A model generated the notes under the pieces. That model saw nothing but the letters and a program-made list of their open reading frames with translations, was not told the origin of the DNA and made no database searches. From Paenibacillus illinoisensis NBRC 15959 (lineage in GTDB: Bacteria; Bacillota; Bacilli; Paenibacillales; Paenibacillaceae), in assembly GCF_004000925.1 (NCBI RefSeq), contig NZ_BIME01000005.1, positions 310,001 to 374,000 of the forward strand: a DNA stretch of 64,000 nt, written 5' to 3'. Position 1 is the stretch's first letter. The number at the start of each line of letters is the position of its first letter. The translations under genes and the position numbers were made by a program. This document shows, one piece after another, positions 26,278-34,640 of the stretch.

Positions 26278-26316
26278 ACCTTCGATTTGCTGGAGTCAGC
26301 GAATTGGAGGTTTTTT
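26278..26316 (+). terminator. Intrinsic terminator of the sulfate operon
   Basis: ACCTTCGATTTGCTG pairs, with wobble pairs, to CAGCGAATTGGAGGT across a GAGT loop. Six T residues follow at 26311-26316. Confidence 0.82.
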
Positions 26317-26376
26317 GCATTGTTGGACAATAAAGCGATTTAAATAAAATCCGATAGGTTAAGTTGGAAAAAGTCA

Positions 26377-26404
26377 TTGCTTTTTGTCGAATCCTTGCTA
26401 TACT
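26377..26404 (+). promoter_or_regulatory. Extended -10 promoter of the peptide transporter operon
   Basis: TTGCTT (26377-26382), 16-base spacer, TATACT (26399-26404) with TG at 26396-26397 forming an extended -10. It lies 40 bases ahead of the binding-protein gene. Confidence 0.6.
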
Positions 26405-26444
26405 AGCTAACAGAAGATAAATTACAGCGAGGGGAAATATCATA

Positions 26445-28052
26445 ATGAAATCTAAAAAAATGTGGCTGTCATTGATGCTGGTTCTGGTTGTTGCAATCAT
26501 GAGTGCATGCGGCAGCAGTGGTGATGGAGCAAATACTTCTTCTAATAACGAGGAAAGTACTGCTTCGACAGATAATGGACAGCCGAAGGATGGCGGAAGC
26601 ATTATTATTGCAGTACAGGATGATCCCAAAGTGATGAATCCGATCTACGCGGGAGACCGTGTAACGTTGACGATTGACCAGTCCTTATATGCTCCACTAT
26701 TTAACGTGAATGATGGCAAAAAGACATATGTGCTCGCCGAAAGTGACAGCTTCTCGGATGATCACCTGACGTATACATTGAAGCTTAAGGATGGACTGAA
26801 ATGGCATGACGGACAGCCGCTGACGGCGGATGATATCGTGTTTACCATGGACAGCATTCTCGATGAGAAGCAGCATAGCTCGTCTCGCAGCCAATATGTT
26901 TTTGATGGCAAACCGGTGAAAGTAACGAAAGTGGACGATCTCACCGTGGAATTCCAACTGCCGGAAGTATCAGCAGCTTTTGAAGGCGCACTGGTTTCCT
27001 TCTCCCCAATCCCGAAACACATTTTTGAAGGCGAATCGGATATTGAGAAAAGCGACAAAAACAACAACCCGATTGGTTCCGGTCCGTTCAAATTCAAGGA
27101 ATACCGCCCAGGTGAATATGTGACACTGGAACGTTTTGACGATTACTTTGCAGGCAAAGCTCACTTGGATAGCGTGACTTACCGTGTAGCCAAAGACCCG
27201 AATGCAGCGAACCTGGCTCTGCAAAATGGCGAGATTCAAATGCGTATGGTCGATACACAGGATTACAACAAATTGAATGATACAGGCAAATTCAACATGC
27301 TGACTTATCCGGAAGGTCGCCTGCAGTACATGGTGTTCAACCTGAACGTACCTTCCATGCAAAAGAAAGAAGTGCGTCAAGCGATTGCTTATGCTTTGGA
27401 TAAAAATGAATTGATCACAGCTTCGTATTCCTCGGCTGATTTTGCTGAACCGGCTGCGTCAATTTTGACACCGGACACGCTGTATCAAACCGACGATGTG
27501 GAGAAGTATGACTACAACCTCGAGAAAGCCAAGCAGCTGCTGGCCGATGCAGGCGTAAGCAATCTGAAATTGCGCCTGGCTTACACAAATACAAACAAAC
27601 CACAAACAAGCCAAGCCTTGTACATTCAGCAAAAGCTGAAAGATGTGGGTATTGAAGTGGAATTGCTGCCGATGGACGGAACAGCTTACGGTAACCGTAC
27701 GTTGGATATGAACAATACAGACTTTGAACTGTCCTTTGGCGGATACATCATGGGTTATGAGCCGGATGCTTACAAATCCCTCTTCCTGAGCGATGCAGCA
27801 TATAACTACTCCCACTACAAAAACGCTGATTTCGACAAGCTGTGGAGTGATGCAGCGGTTGAGATTGATGAAGCAAAACGTGGAGAGCTGTACAAACAAA
27901 TTCAACAAACCGTAGCAAACGAAATGACCGTGTATCCAATTGCATACACAAAAGCTGTGGTAGCAGTGGACAATACGTACGGCGGTGTTGAGGATGCCAA
28001 TCCGAAACCGGTAGTTATGCTGGAAGACCTGTCCAAAATCTATAAAAAATAA
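26445..28052 (+). CDS. Peptide/nickel ABC transporter substrate-binding lipoprotein
   Basis: A 535-residue family-5 solute-binding protein (OppA/DppE/NikA type). The signal peptide ends in the lipobox 'MSACGSS', so it is a lipoprotein. Visible family motifs are 'LKDGLKWHDGQPLTADDIVFT', 'NPIGSGPFKFKEYRPGEYVTLER' and 'AIAYALDKNELI'. It delivers peptides (or another ligand) to the permease pair encoded downstream. ATG 26445 follows GAGGGGAA. A GC-rich hairpin separates it from the first permease gene, which would allow a higher level of the binding protein. Confidence 0.9.
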   Translation: MKSKKMWLSLMLVLVVAIMSACGSSGDGANTSSNNEESTASTDNGQPKDGGSIIIAVQDDPKVMNPIYAGDRVTLTIDQSLYAPLFNVNDGKKTYVLAESDSFSDDHLTYTLKLKDGLKWHDGQPLTADDIVFTMDSILDEKQHSSSRSQYVFDGKPVKVTKVDDLTVEFQLPEVSAAFEGALVSFSPIPKHIFEGESDIEKSDKNNNPIGSGPFKFKEYRPGEYVTLERFDDYFAGKAHLDSVTYRVAKDPNAANLALQNGEIQMRMVDTQDYNKLNDTGKFNMLTYPEGRLQYMVFNLNVPSMQKKEVRQAIAYALDKNELITASYSSADFAEPAASILTPDTLYQTDDVEKYDYNLEKAKQLLADAGVSNLKLRLAYTNTNKPQTSQALYIQQKLKDVGIEVELLPMDGTAYGNRTLDMNNTDFELSFGGYIMGYEPDAYKSLFLSDAAYNYSHYKNADFDKLWSDAAVEIDEAKRGELYKQIQQTVANEMTVYPIAYTKAVVAVDNTYGGVEDANPKPVVMLEDLSKIYKK

Positions 28053-28065
28053 GTAACAAGCCAAT

Positions 28066-28089
28066 AACGCCGGCCGCGAGGCCGGCGTT
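28066..28089 (+). other. GC-rich hairpin with GCGA tetraloop between binding-protein and permease genes
   Basis: AACGCCGGCC pairs perfectly with GGCCGGCGTT across a GCGA (GNRA-type) loop. No T-run follows, so it is not a standard terminator. It probably protects the 3' end of the binding-protein message or reduces expression of downstream genes, a known pattern in ABC operons. Confidence 0.7.
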
Positions 28090-28106
28090 GATTCGGAGGT
28101 GCCCGT

Positions 28107-29057
28107 GTGAATAACTATATTGTCCGAAGGATCGTACAGGCGATCCCGCTTTTGTTTGTTATCTCCATCGTTTCCTTTACCTTGATCAAGCTGGCGCCGG
28201 GCGATCCGGTGCTTTCCTTTGTTACTCCCAATATGGGAGCAGAGGATGTGGAACGTATTCGGCAAAATCTTGGACTGGACCAGCCCATGTATGTGCAATA
28301 CGTGGTGTGGCTCAAAAATGTTCTGACAGGTGACCTCGGCTATTCACTGGTCAATCACCGCCCGGTTGCCGAATTAATTGTTGAACGTCTTCCCGCTACG
28401 TTTGGATTGATGGGAGCGTCGCTATTATTATCATTACTTATTTCGATTCCGCTGAGCATGATTGCGGGTTCGCGCCAGAACAGTTTGTTTGATCGTGGTC
28501 TCAGTCTTCTTTCCTACATTGGAATTTCCATTCCGAGCTTCTGGTTCGGCATGATGCTGATTTATTTCTTCGCCGTACAGCTGCACTGGCTGCCCAGCAT
28601 GGGCATGCGGACCGTCGGAGTCGATTCGGCGTGGGATATTATCAAACACGGTATTCTGCCATGTACCGTACTGACCTTCATGAATGTGTCGGTGTACATG
28701 CGTTATATTCGCTCAAATACGATCAGTCAGCTGGAAGAGGACTACGTTCAGATTCAGTATGCTTATGGAGCTACCCGAGGGACGGTACTGCTTCGCCATG
28801 TGCTCAAAAATGTATTGCTTCCGGTCATTACCATTCTCGGGATGTCTTTGCCGGAGCTGATTGCCGGAGCGTTTATTACGGAATCTGTATTCTCGTGGCC
28901 AGGGATGGGTTCACTGGGAATCTCAGCCGTGCATGGTCTGGATTATCCGATTATTATGGGCATTACGATGATTTCCTCTGTGCTGCTGGTGGTCGGTAAC
29001 CTGGTAGCCGATATTCTATATGGCGTGGTAGATCCACGAATTAAGACAACGGGGTGA
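28107..29057 (+). CDS. Peptide ABC transporter permease (OppB/DppB type)
   Basis: A 316-residue permease. The N-terminal 'IVRRIVQAIPLLFVISIVSF' helix and following 'LAPGDPV' are characteristic of DppB/OppB/NikB. A periplasmic segment follows, then five more membrane helices with the cytoplasmic coupling loop 'YVQIQYAYGATRGTVLLRHVLKN'. GGAGGTGCCC precedes the GTG at 28107, which is the only start near the N-terminal helix. It forms the channel with the next gene product, six bases downstream. Confidence 0.92.
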   Translation: MNNYIVRRIVQAIPLLFVISIVSFTLIKLAPGDPVLSFVTPNMGAEDVERIRQNLGLDQPMYVQYVVWLKNVLTGDLGYSLVNHRPVAELIVERLPATFGLMGASLLLSLLISIPLSMIAGSRQNSLFDRGLSLLSYIGISIPSFWFGMMLIYFFAVQLHWLPSMGMRTVGVDSAWDIIKHGILPCTVLTFMNVSVYMRYIRSNTISQLEEDYVQIQYAYGATRGTVLLRHVLKNVLLPVITILGMSLPELIAGAFITESVFSWPGMGSLGISAVHGLDYPIIMGITMISSVLLVVGNLVADILYGVVDPRIKTTG

Positions 29058-29063
29058 GACAAC

Positions 29064-29909
29064 ATGAATTCAATGCGCTGGCGTAACTTACGGACGCAGT
29101 TCAGGCATCAGAAACTGGGCATTGCGGCTGTCATTATATTGGGCATATTTGTGCTCGCATCCCTGTTTGCGTTTTTATCCCCGCATGATCCCAATGAGAT
29201 CGTGGTCATGGAGCGATTGCAGCAGCCGAGTGCGGATCACTGGTTCGGGACGGATGATTATGGACGAGATTATTTGGCTCGTGCGCTGTACGGAGGCCGT
29301 GTTTCTCTTGCGGTAGGTTTCTTGTCTATGGCCATCGCAGTTATTGTCGGTACACTCGTCGGCACGGTGAGTGGTTATTTTGGAGGCTGGGTGGATAACA
29401 CGTTGATGCGTATTGTGGACGTACTAATGTCCATTCCGTCATTCTTCCTAATGTTGATCCTGAACGCATACCTCAAACCGGGAATTGGCACGATTATCGT
29501 CATTATTGGGGTGTTAAGCTGGATGAACATTGCCCGGATTGTGAGGGCGGAAGCCATGTCGGTGAAGCAGCGGGAGTATGTTCTGTATGCGCGGGTATCG
29601 GGGCAGAAGCCCTTCCGCATCATTATGAAACACATCATCCCCAACATTATGCCGACCATTATCGTAGCCGCAACCATTAATATTGCAGGAGCTATTCTTA
29701 TGGAATCGTCCCTAAGCTTTCTCGGCCTGGGAGTCAAACAGCCGAATTCCTCCTGGGGCAGCATGCTGAATGATGCACAGGGCTTCATCAGTGAAGCGCC
29801 GTATATGGCCATTTTCCCTGGATTATTCATTTTGCTGACAGTACTATCCTTCAACTTTCTGGGTGATGTATTCCGTGTAGCCTTTGAACCTAAAGCAAAC
29901 AAAAAATAG
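29064..29909 (+). CDS. Peptide ABC transporter permease (OppC/DppC type)
   Basis: A 281-residue permease of the DppC group. The N-terminal helix is 'KLGIAAVIILGIFVLASLFAFL', then 'HWFGTDDYGRDYLARALYGGRVSL', the diagnostic DppC/OppC/NikC motif, and a coupling loop 'REYVLYARVSGQKPFRIIMKHIIPN'. Six hydrophobic segments in total. Start ATG 29064 sits after GGGGTGAGAC. A 261-base gap containing an inverted repeat element (29944-30130) separates it from the ATPase genes of the same transporter. Confidence 0.92.
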   Translation: MNSMRWRNLRTQFRHQKLGIAAVIILGIFVLASLFAFLSPHDPNEIVVMERLQQPSADHWFGTDDYGRDYLARALYGGRVSLAVGFLSMAIAVIVGTLVGTVSGYFGGWVDNTLMRIVDVLMSIPSFFLMLILNAYLKPGIGTIIVIIGVLSWMNIARIVRAEAMSVKQREYVLYARVSGQKPFRIIMKHIIPNIMPTIIVAATINIAGAILMESSLSFLGLGVKQPNSSWGSMLNDAQGFISEAPYMAIFPGLFILLTVLSFNFLGDVFRVAFEPKANKK

Positions 29910-29943
29910 ATAATATTAACAAAATATAGGTTAACTAAGCATT

Positions 29944-30130
29944 TTACACGAGAACGGAGAAGACAGAAATAACCTGAAGAAACGAAGTGTTCGCCTAAAA
30001 GCTTTCCGAAGGAAAGCTACACCGGAAGCATACGCTATCACTGGATTTTCCCTTTTCGAGAAGGGGACCAAAAAAATCTGGGGATAACAGCGATCGGAAG
30101 GTTGTTCTGTCTTAGGAGTGGTTAGTGTAA
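29944..30130. repeat. Copy A of a dispersed palindromic element (TTACAC...GTGTAA)
   Basis: A 187-bp element in the orientation opposite to copies B and C. It is bounded by TTACAC (29944-29949) and GTGTAA (30125-30130), with nested inner inverted repeat AAGACAGAA/TTCTGTCTT (29960-29968 and 30105-30113). Read on the - strand, it matches the other copies at TTCCGATCGCTGTTATCCCC, GGCGAACACTTCGTTTCTTCAG and TCTCCGTT..CGTGTAA. It carries ~38 extra bases with a perfect GCTTTCC/GGAAAGC hairpin (30001-30017). It sits inside the peptide transporter operon between the permease and ATPase genes. There is no open frame, so it is MITE- or REP-like. Confidence 0.85.
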
Positions 30131-30170
30131 TATTCTTTGGTTGAACTTACACAGCGGGGTGAATACAACA

Positions 30171-31196
30171 ATGACAGATTTATTATCGGTCAAAGAACTG
30201 AAAACGTCCTTTGCCACCCGTGAAGGAGAGGTGCAATCCGTACGGGGGGTAAGCTTTACCCTAAATGAGGGCGAAGTAGTTGGACTCGTTGGTGAATCGG
30301 GCAGCGGCAAAAGTGTAACAGCCCGTTCACTGATCAGGCTCATCCAGTCGCCGGGGCGGATTACGGATGGACAGATTTTGTTTCGAGGAGAAGATCTGCT
30401 GAACAAATCGGACAGTGAGATGCGCAAAATTCGGGGCAACCGGATCTCCATGATATTTCAGGATCCGATGACCTCGCTTAATCCTGTAGTCCGTGTGGGC
30501 AAACAGATGATTGAAGTTATTCGCCGTCACCGGAAAATGGACAAGTCCGCGGCTCGCAAGGAAGCCATCGAGCTGCTGCGCCAGGTAGGTATTCCTTCAC
30601 CAGAGGAACGCATCGACCAATATCCGCATGAATTCAGCGGCGGGATGCGCCAACGTGTGATGATTGCCATGGCTTTATCCTGCAAGCCCGAGCTGCTCAT
30701 TGCCGATGAACCAACGACGGCACTTGATGTGACGATCCAGGCGCAAATTTTGCAGCTGATGCAGGAGCTGAAGGAATCCACACAGACATCTATTTTAATG
30801 ATTACGCATGACCTTGGTGTCGTCGCGCAGGTCTGTACACGAGTGATCGTGATGTATGGTGGATTGATTATGGAAGAAGGGCCGGTGGAACGCATATTTG
30901 CCCATCCCCAGCACCCCTATACGCAGGGACTGCTACGTTCCATTCCGAAGCCGGGTGAAGAAGGGGGGCGACAACGGCTCGCCACGATTGAAGGCACACC
31001 GCCGAACCTGCTGCACCCGCCAACGGGATGTCCGTTTATGGAACGTTGTCCACATGCGATGGAAGTCTGCAAGCAGAGACCTGAGTATACTGAAACAGCA
31101 CCGGGCCATCGCGCATCATGTTGGCTGCTGAATGACGAAGCTCGAGACCAACACCAGGCACAACTCGGAACACGTACAGAGGAGGTGGAGAAATGA
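30171..31196 (+). CDS. Peptide ABC transporter ATP-binding protein (OppD/DppD type)
   Basis: A 341-residue ATPase: Walker A 'GESGSGKSVTARSL', Q-loop 'MIFQDPMTSLNP', signature 'FSGGMRQRVMIAMAL', Walker B 'LLIADEPTTALD', and switch His 'ITHDLGVVAQ'. The C-terminal oligopeptide-transporter domain has the cysteine motif 'GCPFMERCPHAMEVC'. CGGGGTGA precedes ATG 30171; the in-frame TTG at 30141 is less well supported. The gene pairs with the next ATPase, whose ATG overlaps its stop. Confidence 0.92.
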   Translation: MTDLLSVKELKTSFATREGEVQSVRGVSFTLNEGEVVGLVGESGSGKSVTARSLIRLIQSPGRITDGQILFRGEDLLNKSDSEMRKIRGNRISMIFQDPMTSLNPVVRVGKQMIEVIRRHRKMDKSAARKEAIELLRQVGIPSPEERIDQYPHEFSGGMRQRVMIAMALSCKPELLIADEPTTALDVTIQAQILQLMQELKESTQTSILMITHDLGVVAQVCTRVIVMYGGLIMEEGPVERIFAHPQHPYTQGLLRSIPKPGEEGGRQRLATIEGTPPNLLHPPTGCPFMERCPHAMEVCKQRPEYTETAPGHRASCWLLNDEARDQHQAQLGTRTEEVEK

Positions 31197-32128
31197 GTTC
31201 AATAACAGATCAGCGTGAAGTGCTGCTGGACGTGCGTGGACTGAAAAAATATTTCCCCGTGCGTGGAAGAAACAAGGGCCAGGAAGTCGTTAAGGCTGTC
31301 GATAACGTTAGCTTCCATATTCATAAGGGGGAGACGTTCGGACTCGTGGGTGAGTCCGGCTGCGGCAAATCAACAACTGGACGCAGCATCGTAAGACTCT
31401 ACGATGTGACGGATGGAAGTATTCTGTTTGGCGGACAGGACGTTGCCAAGATGAATGAAAGACAGCTGAAGCCGTTTCGCAAGCGGATGCAGACGATTTT
31501 TCAGGACCCGTATTCTTCCCTGAATCCAGGCATGAATGTCTTGCAGATCATCAGTGAACCAATGGAGATTCATAACTATGGTTCGAAAGCAGAAATGAAG
31601 GGGAGAGCGTATGACCTGATGAACCGCGTAGGCCTGAAGCCGGAACATGCCGAACGTTATCCGCATGAGTTCAGCGGTGGACAACGTCAGCGGATCAGCA
31701 TTGCTCGGGCTCTGTCGGTCAATCCGGAGTTTATACTGTGTGATGAGCCGTTGTCTGCGCTGGATGTATCCGTTCAGGCACAGGTGGTCAACATGCTTGA
31801 AGACCTGCAGGCAGAGATGGGTCTGACCTATTTGTTCATTGCGCATGACTTGTCGATGGTACGTCACATCTCCAACCGGATCGGGGTAATGTACCGAGGG
31901 AAATTGGTTGAGGTGGCTCCAACCGAAGAATTGTACCGCAATCCGGTACATCCGTATACCCAAGCCTTGTTGGCCGCAATACCCGTTCCGGATCCAAGCG
32001 TTCGCAACGAGATGCCACCCATCTATAGCGGGGACACGGACCCATCAGCACGTCGCGGGGATGAAGAACCAGAATGGATGGAAGTGTCGCCGGGACACTT
32101 TGTATCCGGATATCGGGACAGGATATAA
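31193..32128 (+). CDS. Peptide ABC transporter ATP-binding protein (OppF/DppF type)
   Basis: A 311-residue second ATPase: Walker A 'GESGCGKSTTGRSI', 'TIFQDPYSSLNPGMNV', signature 'FSGGQRQRISIARAL', Walker B 'FILCDEPLSALD' and 'IAHDLSMVRHI'. Unlike its partner and many DppF proteins, it lacks the C-terminal cysteine cluster. After 'HPYTQALLAAIPVPDP' it ends with an acidic, Trp-containing tail ('EEPEWMEVSPGHFVSG'). The ATG overlaps the upstream stop (ATGA). It completes a five-gene transporter; the substrate is not predictable. Confidence 0.92.
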   Translation: MSSITDQREVLLDVRGLKKYFPVRGRNKGQEVVKAVDNVSFHIHKGETFGLVGESGCGKSTTGRSIVRLYDVTDGSILFGGQDVAKMNERQLKPFRKRMQTIFQDPYSSLNPGMNVLQIISEPMEIHNYGSKAEMKGRAYDLMNRVGLKPEHAERYPHEFSGGQRQRISIARALSVNPEFILCDEPLSALDVSVQAQVVNMLEDLQAEMGLTYLFIAHDLSMVRHISNRIGVMYRGKLVEVAPTEELYRNPVHPYTQALLAAIPVPDPSVRNEMPPIYSGDTDPSARRGDEEPEWMEVSPGHFVSGYRDRI

Positions 32129-32175
32129 TTGGGTTATAATTCTAGCATCCGAATGGATAAACAGGAAGGTGAGAG

Positions 32176-32625
32176 ATGATGAGTACAGAGATCAAATTAT
32201 CCCAAAGTACGGCCATTCGCCTGGAACAGGCCCGTGGCAAAGGCATGCCTGAGGACCAAATACTACAGGCTATCAAGGCCAAGGACGTGGCTGCTTTTGA
32301 TGCGGTTTCCGAAGAGCACTACAGGTATGATGACTTTATCTCGTATGCAGATGAGCATGGTGAAAATTTGGTGGCAGCCGTTCAAGAGGGCTACCGGATG
32401 ACATTTAATACCCGGGGCGGTCTGGGTATCTGGATCGAGAAGGCATTTGGTTTGCAGCCGGAGCGTGATTTCACGGTTGGTGAGGGCGTAGTAACCGGTC
32501 TGAAGTTGAAGCCGGAGCAGGCAGAAGTGCTGGCGAAGCGCCTTGCATCAAATTGGGTCATTACGGATTCGAGAGATGTGCCCGAGGGTCAGGAATTGAC
32601 CTTGAAATTGCGTGCATTGGTCTAG
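32176..32625 (+). CDS. Uncharacterised small cytosolic protein
   Basis: A 149-residue protein that I do not recognise. It is soluble, without a signal peptide or membrane helix, mostly helical in its first half ('AIRLEQARGKGMPEDQILQAIKAKDVAAFDAV') and mixed in the second ('FTVGEGVVTGLKLKPEQAEVLAKRLASNWVI'). ATG 32176 (or 32179) follows a strong AGGAAGGTGAGAG site 48 bases after the transporter operon, so it may be cotranscribed with it. A terminator follows at 32683-32729. Confidence 0.65.
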   Translation: MMSTEIKLSQSTAIRLEQARGKGMPEDQILQAIKAKDVAAFDAVSEEHYRYDDFISYADEHGENLVAAVQEGYRMTFNTRGGLGIWIEKAFGLQPERDFTVGEGVVTGLKLKPEQAEVLAKRLASNWVITDSRDVPEGQELTLKLRALV

Positions 32626-32657
32626 GCGACAAGTAGGCCGAATAGAAGTTACATACG

Positions 32658-32675
32658 CTGACTACATGTAGTCAG
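32658..32675. other. Perfect 18-bp palindrome
   Basis: CTGACTACATGTAGTCAG is a perfect inverted repeat with no loop, placed between the uncharacterised gene and its terminator. It could be an operator for a dimeric regulator or a chance inverted repeat. Confidence 0.5.
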
Positions 32676-32682
32676 AGAACTG

Positions 32683-32729
32683 GCTTTCCCTAGTGCAGGA
32701 TTAGAACTGCATAGGGAGAGCTTTTTTTT
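32683..32729 (+). terminator. Intrinsic terminator
   Basis: GCTTTCCCTA-TGCAG pairs with CTGCA-TAGGGAGAGC, and eight T residues follow at 32722-32729. Confidence 0.88.
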
Positions 32730-32813
32730 GCAAAAGCAGGGGGCAAGGATATACAATTTAGGAAACAGAACTTCTTAGAAAGTACAGCATCGGATAGAGA
32801 GGGGATCACGGTA

Positions 32814-33596
32814 TTGAATCAGCTAACATTTCTGGGAACCGGGGATGCTATGGGCGTACCGCGTGTATACTGTGATTGCGCAGTCTGCACGGAGGCCCGC
32901 CTGACCGGGATCAACCAGCGTAAACGTTCTTCTGTTCTGATCCATTCAGATGGCGCAGCCGAACCGTTTATGATTGACTGCGGACCAGACTGGAGATCAC
33001 AGATGGAGGATCAGGGATTGCGTATGGTTCATACATTATTGGTGACACATGCGCATTTTGACCATATTGGAGGTTTGCCGGAATGGGCGGATGCCTGCCG
33101 CTGGCTGGGGGTTAAGGGCAGCTTGTACGCACCGCGCGAAGTAATCACAACCATTCAGGGGCAATTTCCTTGGCTAAGCCGGCACATGAACTTTCTGGAA
33201 ACGGATGATGATATCCAGCTTGGCGGTTGGAACGTGCACTCTTGGAAGGTCTGCCATGGTAAAAACGGTTATTCCTACGCGTATCGGCTTGAGCGGGAAG
33301 GGTACAGCTGGGCGTATTGTTCGGATGCCATCGATCTGAAGGAAGCAGAGAAGAAGCCGCTGCACGGGCTGGATCTGCTGGTGCTCGGAACGAGCTTTGT
33401 CCATGAGCTTGCGGAATTCTCCACACGTTCCGTATACGATATGCGTGAGGCGCAGGAACTGCTGCGGGAACTGAAACCGGGGCGCACCTATTTTACCCAT
33501 ATGTCTCATGACGTGGATGTACAGCAAAACTACGATTTGAATCCAGGTATTACGCTGGCAGCTACAGGCATGAAGGTACCTTTGGGCAGCGTTTAA
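32814..33596 (+). CDS. PhnP-like metallo-beta-lactamase-fold hydrolase
   Basis: A 260-residue metallo-hydrolase of the PhnP/RNase Z-like branch. It begins 'LTFLGTGDAMGVPRVYCDCAVCTEA' with the Cys pair typical of PhnP. The metal motif is 'THAHFDHIGGLPEW' (HxHxDH), then 'YCSDAIDL', and late 'FTHMSHDV'. PhnP is a cyclic phosphodiesterase of phosphonate breakdown. No phn genes are nearby, so the substrate here is open. The start is TTG 32814, supported by GAGAGGGG 9 bases upstream; no better start codon exists near the N-terminus. Confidence 0.82.
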   Translation: MNQLTFLGTGDAMGVPRVYCDCAVCTEARLTGINQRKRSSVLIHSDGAAEPFMIDCGPDWRSQMEDQGLRMVHTLLVTHAHFDHIGGLPEWADACRWLGVKGSLYAPREVITTIQGQFPWLSRHMNFLETDDDIQLGGWNVHSWKVCHGKNGYSYAYRLEREGYSWAYCSDAIDLKEAEKKPLHGLDLLVLGTSFVHELAEFSTRSVYDMREAQELLRELKPGRTYFTHMSHDVDVQQNYDLNPGITLAATGMKVPLGSV

Positions 33597-33753
33597 GTTA
33601 GAACCTAGTTGGCATATAAAAAAATAAATACAGAAGAGCGTATCCTTTACCGGAGGTTCTTCGTTTACATAGTGTAAGACCATAAGAGCAAGTCATCGAA
33701 AAGCATGACATGAAGCAAGATCAATCAGGAACCAACAAAGGGGGGCCCCAAAC

Positions 33754-34623
33754 ATGGCCTTTGTGAAGTCCGTGGATTGCAGAATCAACAGACCACATGA
33801 TCATCGTAACCCATTCAAACCATATACCCAGACTGGTCATCAAGCTGAATACAGCGTGGGACAGATGATGGAAAGTATGCTGCCAGATCTGATGAGCAGT
33901 CTCTACGCATATTGTCTGTCTCTGACTGGTTCAACCTGGGAGGCCGAGGATCTGGTTCAGGATACCTGCGTGAAAATGCTGGCTTCTTCGGCTATGCAGT
34001 CCTGTGGTACAAAGCAAGAGATGAACTGGGAAGCCTATCTGATCCGGATTGCGCGCAACACATGGATTGACGTCATACGGAAGCGAGAGAAGCTCGCTTG
34101 TAAATTGGATAGCCTAAAACCATTTATGCAAGAATGTGCGGAAGAGGAGCGATTCGAAGAGATCGAGTCTGCTGTTCAGATCCTTGTCCATGAGCTGCCG
34201 CCATGGCAGCGAGCGATATATGTATTACGTGACTTAATGGGTTACACGACGGCAGAGACTGCGGAGATGCTGGATACATCGGAAGGAGCGGTCAAAGCCG
34301 CGCTGAATCGCGCCAGATCTGCTCTGGAACGCGTCAGACGAAGCCGCCTGGAAACAGAAGGCGAAGAAGCGAGTGGCGCAGATGAAGATTCAGTGAGCGC
34401 AGAGCAGCTGCGAAGCTATTTGATGGCTTTTCGCAGTGGAGATGCGGCGCGTCTGATTGATCTGTGCCTGAATCGTACGGATGATCCGGTGGCCGTGGCA
34501 GGAACGATTCTGCAGCAGTCTTTGCCGTCTTCATCAACGCAGCCAATGATGTGTGGGTATTCCAATTCCGGCATGACTTCAATGATGTATGGAGGAGGAT
34601 ACACCGGGCTTATGGTTGCGTAA
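33754..34623 (+). CDS. ECF-like RNA polymerase sigma factor with C-terminal extension
   Basis: A 289-residue sigma-70-family protein. The sigma region 2 is at about residues 45-110 ('[27 protein letters not shown]', '[19 protein letters not shown]') and region 4 at about 140-195 ('[44 protein letters not shown]'). Regions 1 and 3 are absent, as in ECF sigmas. A ~90-residue C-terminal extension with an acidic linker and a Gly/Met/Tyr-rich end may be regulatory, as in other extended ECF groups. AAAGGGGGG precedes ATG 33754. A ClpP gene starts 18 bases after the stop and no anti-sigma gene is nearby. Confidence 0.85.
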   Translation: MAFVKSVDCRINRPHDHRNPFKPYTQTGHQAEYSVGQMMESMLPDLMSSLYAYCLSLTGSTWEAEDLVQDTCVKMLASSAMQSCGTKQEMNWEAYLIRIARNTWIDVIRKREKLACKLDSLKPFMQECAEEERFEEIESAVQILVHELPPWQRAIYVLRDLMGYTTAETAEMLDTSEGAVKAALNRARSALERVRRSRLETEGEEASGADEDSVSAEQLRSYLMAFRSGDAARLIDLCLNRTDDPVAVAGTILQQSLPSSSTQPMMCGYSNSGMTSMMYGGGYTGLMVA

Positions 34624-34640
34624 ACCGGGAGGCGACAGGC

